NCBI RefSeq assembly: GCF_009857595.1
Contig: NZ_WWCU01000003.1
Coordinates: 186,001-250,000, forward strand
Direction: 5' to 3'
Origin: Pseudoduganella aquatica
GTDB lineage: Bacteria; Pseudomonadota; Gammaproteobacteria; Burkholderiales; Burkholderiaceae_D
Length of the DNA stretch: 64,000 nucleotides
Positions 19,580 through 28,100 of the stretch are shown in pieces; positions within the stretch are counted from its first letter, which is position 1; every line of letters begins with the position of its first letter. The translations under genes were made by a program, and so were the position numbers. Under the pieces are notes generated by a model. It had not been told where the DNA came from, ran no database searches, and saw nothing but the letters and a program-made list of their open reading frames with translations.

Positions 19580-20357
19580 GAAGCGCGACGAAATCCTCAT
19601 CAAGAGCCCGGAGCAGATCGCCCAGGCGCGCGTGGCCGCCCAGCTGGCCGCCGACGTGCTGACCATGATAGGCCCGCACGTGAAAGCCGGCGTCACCACC
19701 GAGTACCTGGACAAGATCTGCAACGACTACATCGTCAAAGTGCAGCAGGTGATCCCGGCCAATGTGGGCTACGGCGGCTTCCCGGCCACCGTCTGCACCT
19801 CGGTCAACGAAGTCATCTGCCACGGCATCCCCTCGCCCAAGCGCGTGCTGCGCGACGGCGACATCATCAACATCGACGTGGCGGTGATCAAGGACGGCTG
19901 GCACGGCGACACCAGCCGCATGTACTACGTGGGCCAGCCCTCCAAGCAGGCCGAGCGCCTGGTGGACGTGACCTACCAGTCCATGTGGGCCGGCATACGC
20001 GCGGTGAAACCGGGCGCCACCCTGGGCGACGTGGGCCACGCCATCCAGACGGTGGCTGAAGCGGCCGGCTTCAGCGTGGTGCGCGATTATTGCGGACACG
20101 GCATCGGCCTGGTGTACCACGAATCGATGGAAGTGCGGCACTACGGCAAGCCCGGCACCGGCATGGTGCTGCAGCCCGGCATGCTGTTCACCATCGAGCC
20201 GATGATCAACGCGGGCAAGCCGCAGTCGCGCGAAATGCCGGACGGCTGGACCGTGGTAACGGCGGACCGTTCGCTGTCCGCGCAGTGGGAGCACATGGTG
20301 GCGGTCACCGAGACCGGTTATGACGTGCTGACGCTGGCGCCTGGAGAGCAGGGCTAG
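19572..20357 (+). CDS. map: Type I methionine aminopeptidase
   Basis: 261 residues, removes the initiator Met from nascent proteins using two metal ions. Metal and catalytic residues of MetAP-I are visible in order: CHGIPS (substrate His), IDVAVIKDGWHGDTSRMY (two Asp), DYCGHGIG (His), FTIEPM (Glu) and SAQWEHMVAVTE (Glu). The start MRKKRDEILIK has GGAGG 7 nt upstream and overlaps the ParD-like gene by 8 bp. Housekeeping map usually sits next to rpsB-tsf in betaproteobacteria; here it is unlinked, so this may be a second copy. A REP array follows the stop. Confidence 0.93.
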   Translation: MRKKRDEILIKSPEQIAQARVAAQLAADVLTMIGPHVKAGVTTEYLDKICNDYIVKVQQVIPANVGYGGFPATVCTSVNEVICHGIPSPKRVLRDGDIINIDVAVIKDGWHGDTSRMYYVGQPSKQAERLVDVTYQSMWAGIRAVKPGATLGDVGHAIQTVAEAAGFSVVRDYCGHGIGLVYHESMEVRHYGKPGTGMVLQPGMLFTIEPMINAGKPQSREMPDGWTVVTADRSLSAQWEHMVAVTETGYDVLTLAPGEQG

Positions 20358-20368
20358 CGGCGGCGCCC

Positions 20369-20528
20369 GGCGGGTTACGCGCCTGCGGCGCTAACCCGCC
20401 CTACGGAACGCGCAGGGCGCATACCATGCGTAACCCGGCGGGTTGCGGAACTCGCAAGCCCGGCGGGTTGCGGACTCGCAGGCGCAAGCCATGCGTAGGG
20501 CGGGTTAGCACGCAGTGCGCAACCCGCC
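20369..20528. repeat. REP-like array with degenerate internal copies (locus 4)
   Basis: Outer units 20369-20404 (ends CCCTAC) and 20495-20528 (begins GTAGGGCGGGTTAG) face each other as at the other loci. The 90 bp between hold a tandem duplication of a shorter derivative, GGCGGGTTGCGGA(A)CTCGCA, twice, plus a half unit GCGTAACCC. It lies between convergent map and the barstar-like gene. Confidence 0.8.
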
Positions 20529-20539
20529 GAGCTCCGCCA

Positions 20540-20866
20540 TCAGCGCAGCGTGAGCTTGAGGGCCGGCTTTTCGCCGTAGTCTTCGTAGCGCTCGTTGATG
20601 CCGCCCACGCAGAAGGTGATTTCTTCCAGCAGGTCGGGCACGGCCGCTTTCATGGCGGCGGAATCCTTGATGACGATGTCGAGCACTTCGTTCGGCTTGA
20701 GGTGGAACTTGGTCATGCCGTCTTCGTCGCGCACATAGCTCAGGCAGTCGATCCAGGCGTCGATGGTATTGCCGTAGGTATCGGGAAAGCCAAAGGCGGC
20801 CTTGCATTCGGCGTGGAAGCTGTCGAAATCCTTGATCGCTGCGCCGTTCAGTTCTGCGGTAGCCAT
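20540..20866 (-). CDS. Barstar-family protein (barnase-inhibitor fold)
   Basis: 108 residues. The segment FHAECKAAFGFPDTYGNTIDAWIDCLSYV is the family signature: barstar uses this helix and loop, rich in acidic and aromatic residues, to plug the ribonuclease active site. The C-terminal half (LDIVIKDSAAMKA) fits the second strand-helix unit. No barnase-like ribonuclease is visible in the window, so this is an orphan inhibitor or a protein that has taken another role. Its ATG overlaps the exbD stop by one base (TAATG), so it is translationally coupled to the energy-transduction genes. Confidence 0.78.
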   Translation of the reverse strand: MATAELNGAAIKDFDSFHAECKAAFGFPDTYGNTIDAWIDCLSYVRDEDGMTKFHLKPNEVLDIVIKDSAAMKAAVPDLLEEITFCVGGINERYEDYGEKPALKLTLR

Positions 20867-21288
20867 TATTTGTTTTCCTTCGGGTCGGTAACGAAACCCA
20901 TCTTGCTCAGGCCGCGCGTCTGCGCGGCCGCCATCACTTGCGCCACGATTTCGTAGCGGGTGTCCTTGTCTGCGCGCAGCTGCAGTTCAGGCTGCACCTC
21001 CAGCCGCGCCGCTTCGGCCAGGCGCTGCTCGAGCACGGCCTGCGTGACCGCTTCATTGTTCCAGTACATCTTGCCCGCGCCGTCGATGGCCACCGTCACC
21101 GTGGCGGCCGGCTGCTGCGGCTGCGCCGCCTGCGCCTTGGGCAAGTCCAGCTTGACCGCGCTGGTGAAGGCCGGCGCGCCGAGGATGAAGATCACCAGCA
21201 GCACCAGCATCACGTCCACCATGGGCGTGACGTTGATGTCGGACATCGCTTCTTTCTGGCGGTGGTGGTTGAATGCGCCGAAGGCCAT
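20866..21288 (-). CDS. exbD: Biopolymer transport protein ExbD/TolR family
   Basis: 140 residues with a single N-terminal membrane helix (about 20-40) preceded by SDINVTPMVDVMLVLLVIF; the Asp in MVDVML is the conserved proton-conducting residue of ExbD/TolR. The remainder is the periplasmic domain. Together with ExbB it harvests proton motive force for TonB or Tol-Pal. It starts 18 bp after exbB. Whether it belongs to a TonB or Tol system is not decided by sequence; the TonB at 53890-54555 lies 33 kb away. Confidence 0.9.
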   Translation of the reverse strand: MAFGAFNHHRQKEAMSDINVTPMVDVMLVLLVIFILGAPAFTSAVKLDLPKAQAAQPQQPAATVTVAIDGAGKMYWNNEAVTQAVLEQRLAEAARLEVQPELQLRADKDTRYEIVAQVMAAAQTRGLSKMGFVTDPKENK

Positions 21289-21306
21289 GCGGATTCCTCG
21301 ATCAGC

Positions 21307-21990
21307 TCAACCGCGGGCGCGCTCGGCGCTGGTCAGGTAGGCGTGCAGGTCGTGCGCGAACGCGTCCAGTTCGGACAGCGTCAGGCGGTTCACGCGGTTG
21401 AATCCATTGTAGGCCAGCACCGCCGGGATCGCCACCATGAGGCCGATGCCGGTCATGATCAGCGCCTCGCCCACGGGGCCGGCGATCTTGTCGATCTGCA
21501 CCGTGCCGTGGCTGGAAACGGCCGACAGCGCGTGGTAGATGCCCCATACGGTGCCCAGCAGGCCGACGAAGGGCGCCGTGGAGCCGATGGAGGCCAGCAG
21601 CGTGAGGCCGCTTTCCAGCTTGATGGTGGAGCGGTGGATGGCGCCGCGCAGCACGCGCGTCACCTGCTCCGCATGGTCCATGCCGCCCGCCAGCGTGCGC
21701 TTGCTGACCATATCCACCTGCGCCGCGCCCTGCTGCGCCAGCGGCAGGTAGACGCGCTCCGGATCGGCCGCATCCAGCAGGGCCACGCCGTCGCCCATGG
21801 TGGGCGCGTTCCAGAACGCCTCCACCGCGTCCGCGCTGCGCCGCACCCGCCACGAGGCAAAGGCCTTGGACAGGATGAAGTACCAGCTCACCAGCGACAT
21901 CGCCAGCAGCACATAAGCCACCGCGTGGCTCAGCGCGTCGCCCTGCGCCCAATAGCGCCCCAGGCTGAAGTGGTTCTCCAGGTCGTCCAT
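21307..21990 (-). CDS. exbB: MotA/TolQ/ExbB proton channel protein
   Basis: 227 residues with three membrane helices: one near the N-terminus (about 22-42) and two in the C-terminal half separated by a short loop. The core LLASIGSTAPFVGLLGTVWGIY and the GEALIMTGIGLMVAIPAVLAYN segment are classical ExbB/TolQ channel motifs. It forms the inner-membrane motor with ExbD. It sits 2 bp downstream of dapB, so transcription from the dapB/bamE side is likely. Confidence 0.93.
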   Translation of the reverse strand: MDDLENHFSLGRYWAQGDALSHAVAYVLLAMSLVSWYFILSKAFASWRVRRSADAVEAFWNAPTMGDGVALLDAADPERVYLPLAQQGAAQVDMVSKRTLAGGMDHAEQVTRVLRGAIHRSTIKLESGLTLLASIGSTAPFVGLLGTVWGIYHALSAVSSHGTVQIDKIAGPVGEALIMTGIGLMVAIPAVLAYNGFNRVNRLTLSELDAFAHDLHAYLTSAERARG

Positions 21991-21992
21991 CG

Positions 21993-22820
<828 letters not shown>

Positions 22821-23468
22821 TTATTTCGATTCGATTTTCGGCGTTACCGGCACGGGTGCGCCGGCGCCGGAGTCGGTGCCGGCCGGCAGCGGCGCCGAGC
22901 TTGGCGACACGCCCTTGTTCTGGTCCTTCAACGCCTGCTTGGCGTTCTTGGCAGGGCCGGCGATCAGCGCGATGTATTCCTGTTCGGTGGGCAGGTTGCC
23001 GCCTTCGAAGCGGTCGACCTTGCCGTCCTTGAAATACACCACCACGGTGCTGTCTATGGTCTCGCCATTGCCGCGCGCCAGGCGGAAGGGGTAGTCCCAG
23101 CGGTCCGCGTGGAAGATGTCCTGCAGCAGCGGCGTGCCGAGGATGAAGCGCACCTGGTCGCGGGTCTGGCCCGGCTTGAGCTGCTGCAGCATTTCCTGGG
23201 AAATGAAGTTGCCCTGCTGAATGTCCGGACGGTAAGGCGAGAAGAACCACATGAACTTCTGCAGTTGCGAAATGCTGCGGACCTGGGCGCCTTTGCCGGC
23301 CACGACCGCGTTATCTTCGACTTTGAGGTCGGCCTTCTTCTCGCCCAGCGTGCTGAGCGAGGCGCAACCGGAAACGGACAGCGCGAGGCAAATCGCACCC
23401 GCCACGAGGGGCGTGCGGCGTTTCATACTGTGCAACAGGGACTGCGGTATAGCCTGGGTGATGCGCAT
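22821..23468 (-). CDS. bamE: Outer-membrane assembly lipoprotein BamE (OmlA/SmpA)
   Basis: 215 residues from the chosen start. A signal peptide ends in lipobox VSGC (Cys35). The BamE core follows: YRPDIQQGNFISQEMLQQLKPGQTRDQVRFILGTPLL and DRWDYPF, which are the family landmarks. The C-terminal tail past about residue 165 is longer than in E. coli BamE and rich in Ala, Pro and Ser. Start 23468 has GAGG 7 nt upstream; Met15 would give a more ordinary 20-residue signal peptide but lacks a ribosome site. It is divergent from fur with 79 bp between, the conserved fur-omlA arrangement. Confidence 0.93.
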   Translation of the reverse strand: MRITQAIPQSLLHSMKRRTPLVAGAICLALSVSGCASLSTLGEKKADLKVEDNAVVAGKGAQVRSISQLQKFMWFFSPYRPDIQQGNFISQEMLQQLKPGQTRDQVRFILGTPLLQDIFHADRWDYPFRLARGNGETIDSTVVVYFKDGKVDRFEGGNLPTEQEYIALIAGPAKNAKQALKDQNKGVSPSSAPLPAGTDSGAGAPVPVTPKIESK

Positions 23469-23485
23469 AAATGACCTCAAATCGA

Positions 23486-23515
23486 TTGAGCGGAAGTGCC
23501 AAAACACTATATGAT
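23486..23515 (+). promoter_or_regulatory. Sigma-70-type promoter for fur
   Basis: TTGAGC (23486-23491), an 18-bp spacer, then TATGAT (23510-23515). The transcript would begin near 23522, about 26 nt before the fur ATG. The region is shared with divergent bamE. I do not see a clear Fur box here, so autoregulation is not evident. Confidence 0.6.
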
Positions 23516-23547
23516 AAAGCACATTGTCCCACACACGAGTAAGAAAC

Positions 23548-23976
23548 ATGAGCAACAACCCAACCGACCTGAAGGCAAGCGGCCTGAAAGCGACTTTACC
23601 GCGCCTGAAGATCCTCGACATTTTCCAGAATAGCCCGGTGCGCCACCTGACCGCGGAGGATGTTTACAAGATCCTGCTGGCCGATAATATGGATGTTGGC
23701 CTGGCAACGGTTTACCGTGTGCTGACCCAATTCGAGCAGGCCGGCCTGCTGAACCGCAACCATTTCGAGACCGGCAAGGCCATCTTCGAACTGAACGCCG
23801 GCTCGCACCACGACCACCTGGTGTGCCTGGACTGCGGCCGCGTGGAAGAATTTTTCGACGAGGAAATCGAGCACCGCCAGCAAAGCATCGCCGAAGCGCG
23901 CGGCTTCAAGATCGCCGAACACGCGCTGGCCATCTACGGCAACTGCGTCAAGACCGAGTGCCCGCACAAGCAATAA
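23548..23976 (+). CDS. fur: Ferric uptake regulator
   Basis: 142 residues. The N-terminal winged helix includes [15 protein letters not shown] and [12 protein letters not shown] with recognition helix [19 protein letters not shown]; the dimerisation domain has the metal ligands in [18 protein letters not shown] and a terminal Cys pair in [12 protein letters not shown]. It represses iron-uptake genes with Fe2+ as corepressor. ATG 23548 matches the family N-terminus; a TTG 8 codons upstream is less likely. Candidate targets in the same window are the Fur boxes at 46739, 53604 and 55292. Confidence 0.97.
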   Translation: MSNNPTDLKASGLKATLPRLKILDIFQNSPVRHLTAEDVYKILLADNMDVGLATVYRVLTQFEQAGLLNRNHFETGKAIFELNAGSHHDHLVCLDCGRVEEFFDEEIEHRQQSIAEARGFKIAEHALAIYGNCVKTECPHKQ

Positions 23977-23981
23977 AATTT

Positions 23982-24066
23982 GGCGGGTTACGGCGTGCCG
24001 CCTAACCCGCCCTACGCAATCCCAAGCTGCCCGTAGGGCGGGTTAGCGCGCAGCGCGTAACCCGCC
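23982..24066. repeat. REP-like palindrome pair (locus 5)
   Basis: Unit 23982-24015 (ending CCCTAC) and unit 24033-24066 (beginning GTAGGGCGGGTTAG) face each other across a 17-bp spacer. It fills nearly the entire gap between the convergent fur and hrcA genes, ending 2 bp before the hrcA stop, and is the only terminator-like structure there. Confidence 0.85.
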
Positions 24067-24068
24067 AA

Positions 24069-25085
24069 TCAATGGTTGCTCAGCGCATTCGAGAGCAATT
24101 TGGCGGTAATATCCACGATCGGTATCACGCGTTCATACGCCATGCGCGTCGGCCCGATCACGCCCAGGGTGCCGACGATCTTGCCGTTGGCCTCGTAAGG
24201 CGCAGTCACCACGCTCATCTCATCCATCGGCACCAGGTTGGACTCGCCGCCGATGTAAATCTGCACGCCGGAAGCCTTGCTGGACACGTCCAGCAGCTGC
24301 ATCAGCCCGGTTTTCTGCTCGAACATGTCGAACATCTGGCGCAGCGAACTCATGTTCGAGGACAGGTCGCTCACCGACAGCAGGTTGCGCTCGCCGGAAA
24401 TGACCATGTCGTCGGTGCTGCCGGCCATGGCCTCGCTGCCGGCCTCCACCGCCGCCTGCATCAGGCGCCCCATATCGGTCTGCAGCTGGCGCAGCTCGCC
24501 CTGCATGCGGCCGCGCACGTCCTCCAGCGCCAGGCCGCTGTAGTGCTGGTTGATGTAGTTGGCCGACTGCACCAGCTGGGCCGGCGTGTAGTCCACGTCG
24601 GTGAGCAGCATGCGGTTCTGCACGTCGCCCGCCGGGCTGACGATGACCAGCAGGATGCGCTTTTCCGACAGGCGCAGGAATTCAATCTGCTGGAACACCG
24701 ACTCGTGGCGCGGCGCCATCACCACCCCGGCAAACTGGGACAGCGATGACAGCATCTGCGCCGCGTTGGCGATCAGTTTTTGCGGCTGCTGGCTGGGCAG
24801 GCGCATGCGCGCTTCCACCGAGCTTTCGTCGATATGCTGCACGGTCAGCAGCGTGTCGACGAAGATGCGGTAGCCGCGCGGCGTGGGGATGCGCCCGGCC
24901 GAGGTATGCGGACTGGACACATAGCCCAGCTCCTCCAGGTCCGCCATGATGTTGCGGATGGTGGCCGGCGACAGGTCCAGCCCTGAAATTTTCGACAGCG
25001 CGCGCGAGCCTACCGGCTGGCCGTCGGCGATGTAACGCTCCACGAGCGCTTTGAGCAGGGTTTGGGCACGGATATCGAGTTGCAT
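24069..25085 (-). CDS. hrcA: Heat-inducible transcriptional repressor HrcA
   Basis: 338 residues. The N-terminal winged helix-turn-helix has [17 protein letters not shown] and [19 protein letters not shown] followed by [11 protein letters not shown], all diagnostic for HrcA. The GAF-like central domain and C-terminal region ([22 protein letters not shown]) are complete. HrcA represses chaperone operons by binding CIRCE elements. Start MQLDIRAQ was chosen over an upstream in-frame Met because it matches the family N-terminus. No CIRCE repeat was found upstream, so autoregulation is not indicated; targets such as groESL are outside the window. It follows the HAD gene by 37 bp. Confidence 0.95.
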   Translation of the reverse strand: MQLDIRAQTLLKALVERYIADGQPVGSRALSKISGLDLSPATIRNIMADLEELGYVSSPHTSAGRIPTPRGYRIFVDTLLTVQHIDESSVEARMRLPSQQPQKLIANAAQMLSSLSQFAGVVMAPRHESVFQQIEFLRLSEKRILLVIVSPAGDVQNRMLLTDVDYTPAQLVQSANYINQHYSGLALEDVRGRMQGELRQLQTDMGRLMQAAVEAGSEAMAGSTDDMVISGERNLLSVSDLSSNMSSLRQMFDMFEQKTGLMQLLDVSSKASGVQIYIGGESNLVPMDEMSVVTAPYEANGKIVGTLGVIGPTRMAYERVIPIVDITAKLLSNALSNH

Positions 25086-25122
25086 GATCTTATTATGCAC
25101 GCAGACGCGCGCAGGCAGGGCA

Positions 25123-25833
25123 TCAATATGCCAGCTGGTTTTCCAGCCAGTCCAGAAGTTCGTCAAATGTGGCGCAGATGGCGTCCGGCGCGATGCCGGC
25201 GGCCAGGTGGGCGTCGCTGCCGCTGCGGTTCATCCACACCGCGCGCAGGCCGGCGCGCTGCGCCCCTTCCACGTCCAGTTTCAAATCGTCGCCCACGTAA
25301 ACCGCCTCGGCCGGGGCCACATTCAGCGCCGCGCAGGCGGCCAGGAAAATGTCCGGGGCCGGCTTGGCGCGGCCGAAATGCGCGGCCGCCAGCGACACCT
25401 TGAAATGGTGTGCCATGCCGACCACTTCAAGGTCCGCGTTGCCGTTGGTGATGGTGCCCAGCACCAGGCGCTGCTTCAGCTTGAGCAGGCCGGGCAGCAC
25501 GTCGTCGTACAGCTTGACGGCGTTGCGCGCGGCCGAGAAGTGGCGCATGGCGCCGTCCAGGTGGCGCTCGTCCTCGCCCAGCTCGGCAAACGCGGCCTGC
25601 AGGCCGGCGCGGCGCAGGCTGGCCAGGTCCACGTGCAGCTCGGGGCGGGAGGCCAGCAGCGCCATGCGGCGCGCGCGCAGCTCCTCGATGGAGAATTGCT
25701 GCGCCACGCGCGGAGCGTGCTCGGCCAGCCAGGCGTGCAGCGTCACTTCGGCCTGGGCGATCACGGGCGCGATCGGCCACAAGGTATCGTCCAGATCGAA
25801 CAGAATGGCTTTCAGGGGCGGGCGGGCTGTCAT
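25123..25833 (-). CDS. HAD-family phosphatase (YjjG/pyrimidine-5'-nucleotidase-like)
   Basis: 236 residues. HAD motifs occur in order: motif [12 protein letters not shown], motif II TITNG, motif III Lys in [10 protein letters not shown] and motif [12 protein letters not shown]. The helical C1 cap between motifs I and II is typical of nucleotidase or phosphoglycolate-type HAD enzymes. The substrate is not determined. ATG 25833 was chosen because the longer reading begins in a Pro-rich stretch unlike the family. It lies upstream of hrcA in the same direction and is divergent from the phosphoesterase lipoprotein gene. Confidence 0.85.
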   Translation of the reverse strand: MTARPPLKAILFDLDDTLWPIAPVIAQAEVTLHAWLAEHAPRVAQQFSIEELRARRMALLASRPELHVDLASLRRAGLQAAFAELGEDERHLDGAMRHFSAARNAVKLYDDVLPGLLKLKQRLVLGTITNGNADLEVVGMAHHFKVSLAAAHFGRAKPAPDIFLAACAALNVAPAEAVYVGDDLKLDVEGAQRAGLRAVWMNRSGSDAHLAAGIAPDAICATFDELLDWLENQLAY

Positions 25834-25906
25834 GCCGATATTGTCGCACGGCTGCGGCGGCTGGGGGAGCATGTTAAATTAATGGATTGTCCACACGGAG
25901 CGCCCC

Positions 25907-27364
25907 TTGTCCAAACTGTCCGCCCCCTTCTCATTGGCGCCCCTGGCCTTGCTGGCCGCCTGCGCCGGCCCCCTGGTCCAGCGCCCGGACAAGGCCCCGC
26001 AGGCCCTGCCGGACGGCTTTGCCGCCTATGTGCTGATGGGCGACGGCGGCGCCGTGGCGCGCGTGGTGCTGGACGCGCCCGCCTGCCCCGCTCTCGTGGT
26101 GGACGGCGCCAGCCGCCCCATGGCGCTGCGCGCCGCGCCCGCCACGCTGCCGCTGCGCGCCAACTCGGCCAAAGAGGACGCCCAGCCCTCGGCCTTCCCG
26201 CTGCGCGTGTGCGAGGCGGCGCTGCCGCCCGGCGCCGCCACCGCCAGCGTCACCAGCACGGGCGCACCCGCGCCGGCCTACTCCGTGTCCCTGCCGCTGC
26301 CGCGCGACCAGCCGCGCCGCATCGTCGTCATCGGCGACACCGGCTGCCGCCTGAAGAAAAGCGGCAATGAATACCAGGACTGCAACGACCCGCAAGCCTA
26401 TCCCTTCGCCGCCGTGGCCGCCGCCGCCGCCGCGTGGAAGCCCGACCTGGTGGTGCACGTGGGCGACTACCACTACCGCGAATCGCCCTGCCCTGCCAGC
26501 CAGGCCGGCTGCGCCGGCAGCCCGCACGGCTACGGCTGGGACACCTGGCGCGAGGACTTCTTCCGCCCCGGCGCGGCGCTGCTGGCCGCCGCGCCCTGGG
26601 TGGTGGCGCGCGGCAACCACGAAAGCTGCGAGCGCGCCGGCCAGGGCTGGTGGCGTTTGCTGGACCCGCGTCCCCTGCAAAGCGGCCGCGACTGCGTCGA
26701 CCCGGCGCGCGACAACGCCGGCGACGCGCCCGGCAACTACAGCGATCCCTACGCCGTGCCCCTGGGCGGCGGCGCACAGCTGCTGGTGGCCGACACCGCC
26801 GCCACCACCTGGAAGGGCCTGAAGCCGGGCGACGCCGGCTACGAACAGTACCGCGCCACCTACCGCCGCCTGGACGCGCTGTCGCGGCAGGCGCCGTGGA
26901 ACCTGGCCGTGACCCACCACCCCATCCTGGGCGTGGGCGCCGAACTCAAGCCGGACGGCCAGCTCGACTGGCACCTGGGCGACGCCGGCCTGCAGCAAAG
27001 CTTCGGCTCGCTCAATCCCCTGCTGCTGCCCGAGCGCGTGCAGGTGCTGCTGTCGGGCCATGTGCACCTGTGGCAGCAGCTCAGCTTTTCCAGCCCGCAT
27101 CCCAGCCAGTTCGTGGCCGGCTTCTCCGGCACGGCCGAGGACATGGCGCCGCTGCCGGCCCGGCTGCCGGCCGGCGTCAGCCCGGCGCCGGGCGCCGTGG
27201 CCGAGCAATTCAGCAGCTGGATAGGCGGCTTCGGCTTCATGGCCATGGAGCGCGGCGGCCCCGGCGAGTGGACCGTTACCGTGCACGACCGGCACGGCGC
27301 AATAAAAAACCGCTGCCAGATCAGCGGCAAGCGCTCCGTGTGCAGCGTGACGCAAGTACAATAG
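25907..27364 (+). CDS. Metallophosphoesterase lipoprotein (calcineurin-like)
   Basis: 485 residues. The N-terminal signal has lipobox LAAC followed by AGP, so it is probably a membrane-anchored periplasmic enzyme. The calcineurin-like metal-site motifs are in order: GDTGCR, HVGDYHYRE, ARGNHESC, THHP and SGHVHLW. It is likely to hydrolyse phosphate esters; the substrate is unknown. Two blocks of paired Cys suggest disulfides, consistent with export. The start is a TTG: GGAG lies 6 nt upstream and the signal peptide begins immediately. The nearest upstream ATG (25882) is out of frame. It stands alone, divergent from the HAD gene. Confidence 0.85.
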   Translation: MSKLSAPFSLAPLALLAACAGPLVQRPDKAPQALPDGFAAYVLMGDGGAVARVVLDAPACPALVVDGASRPMALRAAPATLPLRANSAKEDAQPSAFPLRVCEAALPPGAATASVTSTGAPAPAYSVSLPLPRDQPRRIVVIGDTGCRLKKSGNEYQDCNDPQAYPFAAVAAAAAAWKPDLVVHVGDYHYRESPCPASQAGCAGSPHGYGWDTWREDFFRPGAALLAAAPWVVARGNHESCERAGQGWWRLLDPRPLQSGRDCVDPARDNAGDAPGNYSDPYAVPLGGGAQLLVADTAATTWKGLKPGDAGYEQYRATYRRLDALSRQAPWNLAVTHHPILGVGAELKPDGQLDWHLGDAGLQQSFGSLNPLLLPERVQVLLSGHVHLWQQLSFSSPHPSQFVAGFSGTAEDMAPLPARLPAGVSPAPGAVAEQFSSWIGGFGFMAMERGGPGEWTVTVHDRHGAIKNRCQISGKRSVCSVTQVQ

Positions 27365-27510
27365 CCGGTTTCGCCATGCCAAAGTCACAAGCTGTTACAA
27401 GTTGCCGCTGGCGGATGCACTAAAATAGGCGCCGCATGCGCCTTACGCATCCGCCGCCGCAAGGCCCGGCCTTCCTTACCTTAGTACTTATTTAGTATCT
27501 GGAGAGTTTT

Positions 27511-28086
27511 ATGAATAGTTTGACCTCGCGTTGCGGCGCAGCCTTGGTGTTGGCCAGTGCACTGGCCGCTTGCGGCGGCAGCGACAGCGGCAGCCTGCCA
27601 GTCAGCGGCAGCATCCTCGGCCTGAACCGTGCCGGCCTGATCCTGAGCAATGGCGGCAAGCAGCTGGTCATCGACGGCACGCCGAGCAACTTCGCCTTCC
27701 CCGACCTGCTGGCCCCGGACACGCCGTTTGAAGTGAAGGTCGACAAGAGCCCGGTGGGCCAGGTCTGCACCCCGAGCAGCAACAAGAACAAGATCAACTA
27801 CTACACCTACAGCACCACGGTGATCAGCTGCACCACCGACCCGTATCCGCTGGGCGGCTCGATCAGCGGCCTGACCGGCAGCGGCCTGGTGCTGGCCAAC
27901 GGCGACGCCACCGTGGCCCCGCTGCCCGGCACCACCGATTTCACCTTCGTTGCCCAGGTAGCGAACGGCGCGCCCTACGGCGTCAGCGTGCTCAAGCAGC
28001 CAACCGGCCAGACTTGCACCGTCGCCAACGGCAACGGCATCATGCCGATCGGCGCCAAACACGACGTCGCCGTCACCTGCAAATAA
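27511..28086 (+). CDS. Modular secreted lipoprotein, unknown function (copy 1)
   Basis: 191 residues. The signal peptide ends at lipobox LAAC (Cys21) followed by GGSDSG, a Ser/Gly linker typical of surface or outer-membrane lipoproteins. Two related modules follow, each with a strand pattern like SGSILGLNRAGLILSNG and ending with a Cys pair (GQVCTP...VISC; GQTCTV...VAVTC). I recognise the pattern as recurring in betaproteobacterial lipoproteins but know no assigned role. A ribosome site (GGAGAG) precedes the ATG. The stop is 14 bp before the second copy, so they form an operon. Confidence 0.75.
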   Translation: MNSLTSRCGAALVLASALAACGGSDSGSLPVSGSILGLNRAGLILSNGGKQLVIDGTPSNFAFPDLLAPDTPFEVKVDKSPVGQVCTPSSNKNKINYYTYSTTVISCTTDPYPLGGSISGLTGSGLVLANGDATVAPLPGTTDFTFVAQVANGAPYGVSVLKQPTGQTCTVANGNGIMPIGAKHDVAVTCK

Positions 28087-28100
28087 GCCTGGAGCATAAA

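Noticed and set aside
25086..25122. CIRCE element for HrcA autoregulation
   Set aside because: The 37-bp gap before hrcA contains no TTAGCACTC-N9-GAGTGCTAA-like repeat.
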